DNA of 64,000 bases from Cololabis saira (GCF_033807715.1 NC_084607.1:13122941-13186940), one strand, 5' to 3'; shown: positions 49,658-61,214, counted from the stretch's first letter. The notes: generated from the sequence alone by a model not told the origin. Numbers and translations are program-made.

Positions 49658-52082
49658 GAATCTGTTACACCCTGTTGGAGCAGGAGAAGCTCTGGTCACA
49701 ACAGCACCAAAAATAATCATTTCTAACACTTTGGTTGCAATAATATGCATTTTGCACTGAATGACAAGAGTCTCCTGAGCCTATTGACAGTGAGCAAATG
49801 TTTCTCTGGAATGTACACACATCTCTTCCTGCCTGGAACTTGGCATGTCAACAATGAAAAGGCACCAATCAACATGAACCGGGCAGAATCAATACCCCTC
49901 TAATATTACACTTAACAGAGCAGTTAGCATCACAACAACTGTCAACACCACAAATAAAGTAAAAATTCCATCACTTACTTAAGAATTAAAAAGAATGTAC
50001 CACTCTGTCCCCAAAACAATAAACTTTTAACAATAATACTTGTCAAGCAATATTTTCTTTTGCAAATAAATCACTTTCTCTGTTAGTGTATGCAACAATA
50101 GGAGATTTACAATATATTTTGTTATTATTTCACCAGCAAAATACTGATATTGATAGATAAATCTGTAACATCTGTAACTCACTTCAGCAGCTGGAAAGGG
50201 TTTTCTTTGGTTGGTTCTAATGTGCAGCAGCAACTCCTGGCACGATTCCTGTAAAACTGAGACTTTAAAAAACAAACAAAAAAAAAATCACATGTTCAAT
50301 AATAAAGAGATACATAAACAACCTGCTGCCTCCAAAATAAAAACTATGACAGGCTCTCGATGGATGTTGAATTGAAGCCGAACGCAGACATTTGGGTCAG
50401 AACCAGCAGCAGGTTTTAGCAGGAGCTGAATTTGCTCTTCATCTGCAGAGTTCCTGTCTCAGGCTCTCAAAAGAAGGACAACTACAAACTATCCCAATGA
50501 CGCCGCCTCCCAGAACTTGTTTGGCTGGGTGGTCCCTGCAGGAATCTGGATGCCTCCCCCTTCTGACGACAACCTGCAATCCTGCCACAGATTTCTCCTC
50601 ACAAGTACCTGAACCAGTATGGTAGTGTGCTGATGGCAAGGTTTAGACTTTTCCTCCAATCATCTGCTCATTGATTCATGACTTTTATTTTTCCTCTGAC
50701 GTGCAGTTGTCATATTTTCAATGTGCACACTGCAAACTGCAGTTTCCTTTAATTAGAAACTTATAAAAGAGGCACGCCAATAATACACATGCATTATAGG
50801 GAGAATATTCTGAATAGACAGCAGGTTCATATTTTAAATCACAACTTAAGGGAACCTCAATAAATACAAATTGCTTCAGAATTTTCTAACACGCATTATA
50901 ATCTTAGCAGTGCTTTTAAAAATAGATTTGTGAATTTTTAATGCCATTACTGCTGCATGTATTCTCAATCCTGTTTCATGCATCGCCATATCAGAAAGGT
51001 CAAAAATCGGGGGGTGTGCACAATTCATTGGTCGTATAGTAGTAACGGCTACTGTCAGACATGGAGATCTAACAACACCATTCCATGATAATCATGATAA
51101 TCTTTCATGATAATCTGTCATGTTTTCACGGTGGGTGGTCGGACCGTTGAAAGACACTTGGAGAGGGGGGTGGAGGTTAGGAGAAAGATATAGAAAGAGG
51201 GTGAGGTTAAGGTCAGGCCGGGTACAGGAGAGGGTGGGGTTAAGGTTAAAGTCAGGGCAAGGATAAAGAAAAGAGGGAGGTTAGGTTAGGGTTAGGCTGA
51301 GCAAAAAGACTGGACGTCATTGCAATGTCCTATTAAGGATAACAATGAGAACTTAAAAACTGTGTGTGTTGGTGTGTTTGTCTCTACCCCGATCTTCCAT
51401 TATTTTCTGTCTTTTTTGACGTTTTTAACCAAATGAATTACTAATTTTGCTCATTTTTGATTAAGTACTTTAAAAAGTTTAGTGTAATGTATGTATTTTA
51501 CAACATGAATATAATGAATAAAAGGATACTAACATAACCTTTAAGAATAAGAATAAGCTTTATTGGGTAGGGTACGTATGAACATGCCAGAAAGGGAATT
51601 TGTCTTCGGTTGTTCCGCTCACTGAACCCAGATTTAAATAATTGCAAACAGTAATTGCAAACAGTAATAGACAAATGACTCTTATTAACATATATACAGC
51701 TGTAAGAGTTCATGCTCTTGCAGCTGCACACCACAGTGTGATGTAAATAGAATTTCACATACTAAAGAAAAAAAACTTCACTAAACCATTCCTTTCGAAA
51801 CACGTCTGTTTTCTTCCCCCTAGTGGTCACAAGAGTGAACTGCAGGCAGACATTCTCTGCTAGGAACCAACATTGCCCACCGTGTTGAGACGAACATATT
51901 CATGTGTGACACATTGCCTGGGAGAGCCATGTGGAAGGAGCTCCAGTCACTTTGAAGTAGACATTTGAATGTCTTTTACCGAAATAATGAGCAGTCATTT
52001 TTGGTAATTTTAATATATTTTAGCAACACATTGCTAATAGTTTTTTGTTGGTCTATTCATCGAGACTGCTGTGATTTAAATC
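49658..52082. other. Divergent intergenic region between angptl6 and ppan
   Basis: Must hold the 5' ends and promoters of angptl6 (minus) and ppan (plus); exact starts cannot be fixed. It includes a purine-rich stretch of GAGGTTAAGG/GTTAGG units (51,150-51,300) and a retroposon tail on the minus strand (about 51,543-51,620, AATAAGAATAAGCTTTATTG). No other coding sequence is recognisable. Confidence 0.55.
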
Positions 52083-55000
52083 ATGGGGAGATCAAAGGTA
52101 AGCGTGCGGCCTGTGCAAGCAGGTTAGCTGAAAAAATACTAACCGATGCGAGCTTAACTGTTGATTAATGTTTTTTCGTAATAATATATATAAATAAAAT
52201 CTTAGATGGAATTCTGTTAGTGTTGTGTAGTTGGTAGCCACTTTGTAAGCAACGCTAGTGTTAAAATCAGTTTATCCGCTACAGTGACCACGTGCTTTTT
52301 CTTCCCGTCAGACCAAGCACCAGAAGAAATCCCGAGCCGTGGCCAACCATGTGGCCGAGGAGACGTACTCGTCCGTCCCCCACTCCTTCGTCTTCCATCG
52401 TGGTCAGGTCGGGAAAAACGTGGGCCAGCTCGTGCTGGACATGCGGAGAGTCATGGAGCCGTACACCGCAGAGTCCCTGAAGGTCTGATACTAATACTAC
52501 TATTACCTGAAACCACTTTACCTTAGGTGGTCGTTCGTTTTGTTTATTTCGAACATTTGTAAAAAAAAAAATAAGAAAAAAAGATAAGAAAACAAATACA
52601 GCATTCCACCACATAAAGAAAAAAACAACAACATCAAAACACATATTTCAGTTATTGTTCGAAAAGGTGTGGGGGGGAAGTATAAACTTATTTAATCCCA
52701 CCCCCTTTCCACAACTAAACATAAATGATATGTCTGTATTTACTTTTTATACTATACACTAATTTGTATAAATATATATAATTTTTACAAAAATAACCGG
52801 TTTAATACCAGATGTAATCTCTCATAAATATAATATAACTATGATATAAATATACGTATTATATTTATATCATAGTTATATTATATCTAAGTATATAAAC
52901 ATACAAAGACAACATGACGAAATAGAACACACACAGCTGGTGATCTTTAAACACAGTCTTCACTTTTATACCGCAAATAAACTATTTCTTTATATTCTGT
53001 CTTTTTTTCAGACAGTTACGATTTCTTACAAAGTTGGAACTTTGTCGGAAAAAAAGAAACAGAATATCAATCTGATAATGAAGACAATACAACTATTTCT
53101 TTATATTTCTTCTTAAATTGTTTTGTTTGTACTCCAAATTCAAACCATTCCACAGTTTAATTCCACAAACTGATACACAAAAACTTCTTTTTGTTGTACG
53201 CACAAATAAAGATTTGAAGTTTAGGTTACCCCTTAAATTATAACCCCCTTCCCTCCCAGGTGTTCGATGTAACCATCTTATACTCCTCTAGATCTTGGAA
53301 GATTTGTTTACTATATGTTCAGGTTTGAAATATTTGACACTTATTTACCATGTCTGGGCTGCTGTCTGTTATCACCCCAGGTCCGGAAAAATAACGTCTT
53401 GAAAGACTTTGTGGCCGTGGCGGGACCACTGGGAGTGACGCACTTTATGATCTTTAGCAAAACCACCACCGGTGTCAACATGGTAAGAGCTCAAACAAAA
53501 AGACCTGTTAATCATATGCTGCTGTCAATCCAATAATCCGGGTCTTGTCCTCACAGAGACTTGCTCGACTTCCCAAAGGTCCCACGCTTCACTTCAAAGT
53601 CCTCAAGGTAAATTTCTTGGAACTTTGATGAAACCTGCAACTCTTTGATGGAAATGATGGGCTCAGATGATGATAATTCAAATCTTGATTGTTAGATGAT
53701 GTTTTTCAAAGTAAACGCACTGATGTGTCCAGTCTACCTAAACCATTTATAAGATATTTTTTTCAGTTTCATGTTCAGATTCCTAACTACTACTTTTATT
53801 TTTTCAAAGTATTCTCTTGTCAAAGATGTGGTTTCATCTCTGAAGAAGCACAGGATGCACGAGCAGCAGTTCACACATCACCCACTGCTCGTCCTCAGTA
53901 ACTTTGGAGTGGAGGGAATGCACGTCAAACTCATAACCACCATGTTCCAAAACATGTTTCCTTCTATAAATGTGCAAACGGTATGTAAACCAGTGAAATT
54001 AGGTTTGGACTAAGTAAAAACCCTGGTTGGCATGATGAAAGTATAGTCTTCTGAATACATGTGACGATTTGTCAAAAGTAAACGCTTTCTGATTTCTCCA
54101 TCAAGTTATTTGGCCCCATGAAAGGTTATACCCTGAGGTCTAATAGAGATGTTTTTCAGGTGAACCTCAACAACATCAAGCGGTGCGTGCTGCTTAGTTA
54201 TGACCCGGCAACTCAGGAAATTCAATTTCGACATTAGTAAGTACATGACAACCTTTATTTTATTGATTGCAGTTGTTTTTTAAATAAAGAAAACACTTTT
54301 TGCAGCTAGGTGAAAGTGCTTTTTGTGAGAAATTAAAAAGTCTGATGTCTTTTCAAAGGTTTAATTTCAATCGAAACTGCTGTGAGTTTGGCTCAGATGA
54401 TGACAGACTTTGACTTGACTGTTCAGTGATGCATGTCCAAAGTAAACGCGCTGATGAGCCCTCACGCAGTTGACACATTTTGTCTTTATTAGCCATCAGA
54501 AATAAGACGTGATTTTTGTTCCCACCCTGCAGCAGCCTGAAGGTCGTCCCTGTGGGCATGAGCCGTGGCGTGAAGAAGCTGATGCAGGAAAGGTGTCCCA
54601 ACATGAGCAAGTTTGAGGATATCAGTGAGCTGCTGATAAAGTAAGGCTTCAAGTTACAGTTCTGTTGTGTAATGAGGGGTTTTAGATTTTCAGCTTGGCA
54701 GTTTGTGTCTGTCTGCATGATCTGATGACAAATACCGTCTGCTTTAACAACTCAGGGGAGCCAACCTTTCAGAAAGTGAAGCCGAACAAGATGGAGAGTA
54801 CAACATAACTGAACTTCCCCAGGTTTACTCCGGAAGAGGCAACATGGCATCCCAACAGAGTGCTGTCCGTTTGACTGAAGTGCGTCAGCAGAAGGAACAT
54901 AGTTTTTAAAATTCTTCAGTGATGCTTTTGAAATCATCTAAACAAAACATTACATTGTCCTCAGATTGGTCCTCGCATGACTCTGCAGCTGATGAAGATC

Positions 55001-56116
55001 CAGGAGGGGATGGGTGATGGGAATATCCTTTACCACTCCATGAGTAAGTCAGTTCCTCTAATTTGTTTCTGCTCTATGTTCAGGTGTAAATGATGACAAA
55101 AGCAGAATGACTTCTATGATGTATTTCTAAAAGTAAACGCTTACTGATTCATCTAGAGATGAGTTTGCTCCATCTCCGTTCCTGTGCAACTTGTTTGTGA
55201 GTGGAAATATGCTTTTGTCAACTATATAGTCACCAAGACGGAGGAGGAAATCCAGGAGATCCTTGAGAGGAGGGAGGCCCGGATGAAGGAGAAGGAAGAA
55301 CGGAGGAAAAAACAGGAGCAGAATATTTCTTTGAAAAAAGAAAAACAAGAAGAGCACAAGTAAGTTGGATATAAATAATATTACTTTTCTTTTTTGTCTG
55401 TGCTTGATTCTTTCCAGTGACTTCCTTTCTTCTTCTTCTTATGACAGAAAGAAGAGCCTGGAAGGTATAAAGAACAAGCAAACTAAAGAGGAGGATGACA
55501 GTGACGTGGAGGATCCAGGGCTGCAGGATGGTGAGAGGGCGACTGTTGAATCTGACGATGACAAGGAGTACTACAGACAGGCGGTGGGGGAAGAGCCAGA
55601 CGAAGGTGAATATAACTTAATGTACTGCAAACCTTTTGCTGCTTACCTTTTTTATAACCTGACTAAGTTTGTTGGTTTTTTTTGTTTCCCCATGCAGATA
55701 TGTTTCCAAAAACCAAAAAGAGGCAGTTCTCGGATAAGTCTCATGGACCATTCAAGAAGAGAAAAATGTCCCCTGGGAAATCTCCAAATGACAGAGATTC
55801 CAGATCACCAAAAAGAACAGGTCCGGGAGGCCAGCAAAGAGACAGAAAAGGGAAAGACCAACCGGGAAAAGTATGGAAGAAGTCCAAGGAGGGTGAAAAA
55901 GTATTTGGAAAGAATAGGAGCCCTGCAGGAAAAGCCTTCCGTTCAAAGAACACTGGGGAAAGGGAAAACAAATTTGGTGGCAAAAAGAAATTTGATGGAA
56001 AAAAGAAATTTGAGGGAAATAAAAATAGAGACAAATCTAAAAATCAGAGGGGTAAGTCGGGCTTCAAGAGTGGAGGAACAAAACAAGGCTTCAAACAGAG
56101 GAAGGGAAAAGGCTGA
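52083..56116 (+). CDS. ppan: Peter Pan homologue, ribosome biogenesis (SSF1/Brix) protein
   Basis: Nucleolar factor for 60S subunit maturation (yeast Ssf1/2). Exons: 52083-52097, 52312-52482, 53381-53482, 53557-53607, 53810-53980, 54160-54236, 54533-54640, 54756-54879, 54965-55043, 55230-55359, 55448-55605, 55698-56116, giving 534 residues. The Brix domain covers about residues 25-290: PHSFVFHRGQVGKNVGQL, KDFVAVAGPLGVTHFMI, HRMHEQQFTHHPLLVL, GMHVKLITTMFQNMFPSIN, ITELPQ and SGRGNM. The C-terminus is highly charged, with an acidic patch (KEEDDSDVEDP) and a Lys/Arg/Gly-rich tail with KKKFDGKKKFEGN repeats, typical of nucleolar proteins. The donor of exon 2 (GTCTGA) and that of exon 8 (GTGCGT) are weak. 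Four introns carry C/D snoRNA-like sequences. Confidence 0.96.
52828..52886. repeat. Perfect 26-bp AT-rich palindrome, 7-nt spacer
   Basis: ATATAATATAACTATGATAT.. at 52,828-52,853 is the exact inverse of 52,861-52,886, with ACGTATT between. It lies in ppan intron 2, inside a repeat-like AT-rich stretch. Confidence 0.9.
53659..53730 (+). ncRNA. C/D-box snoRNA, SNORD105-like, copy 1 (ppan intron 4)
   Basis: C box ATGATGA at 53,667-53,673, C'-like GATGATG at 53,695-53,701 and D box CTGA at 53,720-53,723. The guide TTTTTCAAAGTAAACGC ends three bases before the D box's second base and matches 17 nt of the inverse of the conserved 18S segment GCGUUUACUUUGAAAAA. The nucleotide five positions upstream of the D box is A, pairing with the U in GCGU, the known SNORD105 site (U799 in human). 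A short GGGC/GTCC stem closes it. Human PPAN is known to host SNORD105 and SNORD105B. Confidence 0.85.
54027..54098 (+). ncRNA. C/D-box snoRNA-like, copy 2 (ppan intron 5), shifted register
   Basis: C box ATGATGA at 54,032-54,038, D' CTGA at 54,051-54,054, C'-like TGACGA at 54,062-54,067 and D box CTGA at 54,089-54,092. The guide AAAGTAAACGCTT is complementary to 13 nt of the same 18S segment as copy 1, but three bases (TTT) lie between ..CGC and the D box. The fifth base upstream is G, pairing with the C two nucleotides upstream of the SNORD105 uridine. The terminal stem is weak, so expression needs confirmation. Confidence 0.72.
54389..54461 (+). ncRNA. C/D-box snoRNA, SNORD105-like, copy 3 (ppan intron 6)
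   Basis: Best-formed copy: stem GGCTC (54,390-54,394) with GAGCC (54,456-54,460), C box ATGATGA at 54,397-54,403, C'-like GTGATGC near 54,427 and D box CTGA at 54,451-54,454. The guide CCAAAGTAAACGC ends one base before the D box, so the targeted 18S base is the same uridine as for copy 1. Confidence 0.87.
55085..55152 (+). ncRNA. C/D-box snoRNA-like, copy 4 (ppan intron 9), shifted register
   Basis: C box ATGATGA at 55,090-55,096, C'-like TATGATGT at 55,115-55,122 and D box CTGA at 55,144-55,147. The guide AAAGTAAACGCTT is followed by one A before the D box; the fifth base upstream is G, so the predicted 18S target is the cytidine, as for copy 2. A terminal stem is not obvious. Confidence 0.72.
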
Positions 56117-58025
56117 GCTGCCTTTTCACAGCAGACTGTTTTTGGACTTTTGTTGCAGGAGGTGGCACTGAGTTACCTACGACGTCAACTCGTGCAGACT
56201 TCTGCTCTCTTGTGGCATTTTGTCAATATTTATGAGGACAGTTGGACAAAAGATTCACAAGTTGTCAATGGATAAGGACGTGTTCACGACATGTCCCCCC
56301 TTTTTTTGTCAGAATTATAGTTGCAGACCTCAGAACAAATAAATGCCCGTTTCTGCAATTCAGCCTTAAGTTTCGTGGTGGGAATTCCGTTTTTTTTTTT
56401 TTTCTTTTGTTTGTACTTCATCGGTCATGTACAGATGTTATTTTCATACATGGATCTTTCACTTTAAGATTGTACTTAAATAAATAAGATTGTCATTTAA
56501 TAATTTCTGGTTCTTTGAGTTGAAAAAAAATGAAAATTTTAAAAACTCTTGGCAGCCTATTAAAATGAACATTGGAATACAATTTTTTTTTTTTTAGTTC
56601 CTGTTAAGTTTAGTATTTGAGACAGTCGCTGAGTATTCGACTGAGCTTGTCTGGGGCCATTCAGAAATCTTAATACTGATGCTGCCGATCAAATGCACTG
56701 CTATGCTTATGTTTTTCTCAGCTTAAAATTGTGTTTTCCTCAATTAAGTCAGTTTGAATAAAAGCATCTAATTGTACTGTAATTACACATTTTTATGGCA
56801 CCTATTTATAACAAGTCATCCCAAAGCATTCAAAATCAGAAAACGGATTCAGTGCAATTCCCCTTAAATACTCCAATATCATAGTATTTATACCAAACCA
56901 GTAAAATGCTATTTTGAAAAGTAGCCAAAAAAACAAGATTGGATCTGTTCAGTTCAATGTGATTACCCCCTTTCTGAGCATGCACCACGTTGAGGGGAAC
57001 AGAACTGTTCAGCAGCTAGACTCAAGCAGAACCAGTCACAAAGGGCAGCCATCTGCTTCAACTGGCTGAGAGTGGAGTTGATGGGACAGATGTGCCAAAA
57101 AAGGCCATCAAACCTGGTTATAGAAAATAAAGGATAAATACAATGTACTAAATTTCTGAAACAGCATTTTAAACCTTTTCCACAGGAATAGGCAGTAACA
57201 TTAGCTTCTTTAAGATAACTACTGATGTCTTTCCCCATTGGTGTCATTCTACATGAATACTTCAGAAAGGTGCTATTAAAAATGACTGTTAATCCAAGTG
57301 CTCACATCTGCTGATGCTCAATCAGGTTAGCAGCAGCAGAGGTGGCTGTGGCCCAGGTCGTCTGTTCGATACCAGCTCTCCATGGCAAGGCACTCGCAGT
57401 CACAGTCTTAAGCCTGGCTAAGTAGGAAGGGTTGTGTCAAGAAAAGCACTTTTAAAAGCTTTTTATTTTTTTTATTTTACATTTTCATTGTAGCAAGAGA
57501 AATATATTCTACGTTTACGGCCAGGCTCACCCACGACAGACTGCAATTAAAAATAAACTGTAAAAATCAGCTTTGACGCATCTCATGACTCATCTTTGTA
57601 CGCAGTCCCTGCCATATGAACTACGGTGTTTAGGTCCATTTTACAAATGCAATCGTTGGTGTAACAAGGATTTGCTTCTTCAAATTGTGAAATGCATGTT
57701 AGTGGTATGAGGAAATGACTCACAGATCCATGTCAACCCTCCACGTCTCTCACTTGTGTCAAAGGATGAGACAGTTCTGATCGCTGATGAGCGTCTCGTG
57801 TTTTCTTAACGGTTTTCACTGAAGAAATTACCTCTTAGTTTATCAGAACTTGCCTGCATGCCTGCCTTTGGTAAGCTAACGTTAATGATCTTATTTCTGC
57901 TTTTCAAAATCATAAATAGAATCTGTAACTGTTAATCAAACCTGCCTCAAAATTAATATTACTTGTTACAATTAGCTTGCTTTCTAGGTACAGGTATTGC
58001 AAACTAAGTTGGAGCTGAAGCCAGG
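56117..58025. other. ppan 3' UTR and spacer to p2ry11
   Basis: AATAAA signals for ppan occur at about 56,337 and 56,478. Positions 57,336-57,440 resemble a short fish retroposon (GTTCGATACC and GGGTTGTGTCAAGAAA). A pyrimidine tract and TTTCTAG just before the p2ry11 ATG (about 57,980) could be an acceptor for a 5' exon or a read-through splice from ppan. No other coding sequence seen. Confidence 0.5.
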
Positions 58026-58964
58026 ATGGCCTTCAACGTCTCTGCGTGTGAGAGGTTTCAGATCGGTTTGCTGCCTGCTATGTACAGCGTTGAGTTCGTC
58101 GTGGCCCTTGCAGGAAACCTGTTCGCCCTGCGGCTGCTGCTGCTCAGAGAAAGAGGGAACTGGCACTCTGGCGTTGTCCTGTCCTGCAACTTGGCCATCA
58201 GTGACCTGCTGTACATCCTCACCCTGCCCCTGCTGATCGTTTACTATTCACTGGGGAAACACTGGATGTTCGGGGACACCATGTGTAAGATCGAGAGGTT
58301 TCTTTTCACCCTAAACTTATACGTGAGCATCTTCTTTGTCATGGCGATAAGTGTGAACCGATGTGTGGCCCTTGTGTGGCCATTTTTTACTCGCTCAAAG
58401 GTGGAGCCTGCACACATTAAGGCCATTAGTGTCGTCATATGGATTGTTGTCGGAGTGATTTCCTGCCCAGTGCTTAAATTTGCTTCTGTTTGTCATCATG
58501 AGTACAATAACCAGACCCTGTGCGTGTCCTTCTGTGACAGGATCTCTAATGATGCAAAGCCTCACTTCACTTACAAACTATTTCTGACTGTGTTTGGGTG
58601 TCTTGTTCCCTTTTTGGTTACTTTCATTTCTTACTGTGTGGTGGTACGGGTAGTGTGGCAAAGTGTTAGTATCACAATTCTTGAAAAACGCAAGATCGGC
58701 CTTCTAGTCATGTCAGTGATTCTGCTTTACGCAATTTCCTTTGTGCCTTATCATGTTTCGCAAACTTATCTCCTGTATCTGAGAGTCCACAATCCTCTCA
58801 ACTCTGTGTGCTGGGTCTACAAAATGTACCAAGTCTCCAAAGGACTGGCAACCCTGAACATGTGCATCCATCCCATCCTCTACATGGCTGTGTTTGACAG
58901 CATAAGAGTGGCATGTTGTGGCAAGACCTCAGAGGACAACACGAGGGTGCAAATGAGGAAGTAG
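58026..58964 (+). CDS. p2ry11: P2Y purinoceptor 11-like GPCR
   Basis: Seven-helix receptor of the nucleotide (P2Y) family, 312 residues in one exon; human P2RY11, an ATP receptor, is about 60 residues longer, mostly at the C-terminus. The N-terminus MAFNVSAC has an N-glycosylation site. TM1 has the GN motif (VALAGNLFALRLL), TM2 LAISDLLYILTLP, TM3 CKIERFLFTLNLYVSIF, TM6 SFVPYHVSQTYLL and TM7 CIHPILYMAVFD (HPxxY, as in mammalian P2RY11). The loop-2 cysteine is in NNQTLCVSFC. The DRY position reads NRC. Position downstream of ppan on the same strand matches the human PPAN-P2RY11 locus, known for read-through transcripts. An AATAAA lies at about 59,090. Confidence 0.9.
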   Translation: MAFNVSACERFQIGLLPAMYSVEFVVALAGNLFALRLLLLRERGNWHSGVVLSCNLAISDLLYILTLPLLIVYYSLGKHWMFGDTMCKIERFLFTLNLYVSIFFVMAISVNRCVALVWPFFTRSKVEPAHIKAISVVIWIVVGVISCPVLKFASVCHHEYNNQTLCVSFCDRISNDAKPHFTYKLFLTVFGCLVPFLVTFISYCVVVRVVWQSVSITILEKRKIGLLVMSVILLYAISFVPYHVSQTYLLYLRVHNPLNSVCWVYKMYQVSKGLATLNMCIHPILYMAVFDSIRVACCGKTSEDNTRVQMRK

Positions 58965-60579
58965 AGCTGCCGCTCAGTGGTTTGGTGTAAAATACATCCT
59001 CTTTTCATCTCATCTTTGATTTCCAAAAATGTAAAATGTCTTATTTTCAATGAATAATGTTCTGTTATGTCACATTTGAAACAGTCTACAATAAAGATGT
59101 ATTTGATGATATCTCACTCAGAGCAGGAAAAATAATATTTGAAAAATGTTATTCTCTATTCACAAATACAATATATTTAATATCAGTCTTGTATATTATC
59201 CTCATCAAAAAATGCATATATTATAATACATAATATATTAGAAATGTCTGTGTATGTTCAACATATTACAAAGTCGTTAACATTTACTTCAGTTTGCTAT
59301 ATTCTGGTTCTTTTGAATAAAAAAAAAAGTACTGCATCAAAAGCTTAACTTGACTTTAGCTAACTGTATTGTCCGAATAAATATTCTAATAAATAATAAT
59401 TTTTTTAGTCAGTATATATTAAAACACACGCCGAAATTTGTCCCCTGCTTTTAACCCATCACTAGTTAGACTAGGAACGGTGGGCTGCCATTATTCCAGC
59501 GCCCCGGGAAGCAATCAGGGTAAAAGGCCTTGCTCAAGGGCCCAAAGTAGTTTATTTTGGTTGCCACTTTGGGCCCCTGAGCAAATGTAGTAGAGGGAGA
59601 CTGCAACTAACTCAACTGACAGCAGCAACAGGCCTAATATTTTAAGTCACTTTATAAAATAACTGGTTTTATTTATAAATCAGAAACACGCCTCTAATCA
59701 TAGGCTTATAAAAATACACATTTAATGAATGCATCATACTTATAAGTGAGTATGGCTAATTTAACACCCCCACCCTCACATAAACCCCAAGGAAATGCCT
59801 CACCTCAGTTTTCATCCTATGTTTTTATTCCCCACAAGGATAACTTTTTCTTGATCGTACAACACCGTTGGACTTCCATGTCCTCACTGGAATGATGGTA
59901 CCTGTCAATTTCAATGTCATTCCCACCATAGCTGTCGGTGTACGTAGCTCCCAGCGTGATGATTTAGTCCTACAATTTTGACTTGATTATTACACAAAAA
60001 CATGAGCCAAAGCTTATCTTTACGACTCATCTCATTCTTTTATTTATCTTACATTTATTTTTAAGCATACAAGTTATAAAGATATTTCATTTTAATTCCA
60101 CCCAGAAGAGGCAGAACAGTTGGCTTTGGCGCCCCCTAGTGGCTGTGAAGTTCATGTTTTCGCATCCATACAAGCTACAGCAAGAAACGATTCTGAACAG
60201 CATCATTACTATATCTTTCACGGGTTAATCTTAGGTTTTTTAATCCTCAACTCCAATCACTTGGCAGCAATGATAGATACCTTTAGTGAGATGATATTTC
60301 TAGATGTAGGTCTGACAAAACAGGCTATATTTCTTTTCTTTCTATTCTTGTCTACTGCCCATTGCAGTCTCTCTCTTTTTTTTTATAAAACACCATTACA
60401 TGTTTTTTTTTAATGTAATGTTCCTCCAACTGCTGCACCAGTAAAGTGAAACAGGAGGTCATAAAGTCTTAAGTGTAGCTCAAAAGCAAAATTTTGAGCT
60501 ACAGATGGAAAAATCTGCTTCAAAGTTTTCACCTGACTTGCAATTTCTTTGATTTTCACCAGAGTATAGCTCATTAGCA

Positions 60580-60693
<114 letters not shown>

Positions 60694-61158
60694 CACAATC
60701 ATATGTTGTAACAATGCACCTTTCAACAACTATGTCTACCTCATACTGCTGCACCTTTCACTTAAAAAAAATTGTATATATGTTAATAAGAGCTGTCATT
60801 TGTCTATACTGTACAGTGAGCGAAAATAACCGAGTCAAATTCCCTGTCTTGTTTGACCTGACTTGGTCAATAAACCTGATTCTGATTCTGATTCTAGTTC
60901 TTTTTAACTAGTGTATTTCTGTCTTTAATTATTCACTCTACTTTGAAACTCTTTTGTTTTAATGCATTTCTAAATGTTTGTATGTAGTGCACTTTGAATT
61001 GTCTCGTCTATGAAATGTGCTATACAAATAAACTAGTCTTTCCTTGGCTACAAATCACTATCAACTCCACACCCTTAACCGGTGCGACATGCTTGGACTC
61101 TTATTGTGAAGAGAAAAAGGTTTGACGTAGAACATGCTTTTATTCTGAAGTTTGAGTT

Positions 61159-61167
61159 CCGGAAGTG
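61159..61167 (+). promoter_or_regulatory. ETS-family binding site in the eif3g promoter
   Basis: CCGGAAGTG, the consensus for ETS/GABP factors, lies 48 bp upstream of the eif3g ATG, next to a GC-rich block (GTCGGCGCGGCG). ETS sites just upstream of the start are typical of TATA-less housekeeping and translation genes. Inferred from motif and position only. Confidence 0.5.
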
Positions 61168-61214
61168 CCCTGTCGGCGCGGCGTGCTACTCTTGAAGCTA
61201 AGCTAGCCGGGAGG

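Noticed and set aside
49229..49726. 165-codon plus-strand open frame
   Set aside because: It is antisense to the angptl6 coiled-coil exon, whose bias creates open complementary frames.
54641..54755. Possible fifth snoRNA in ppan intron 7 (CTGATGAC)
   Set aside because: No guide core and no D box at a usable distance before the exon.
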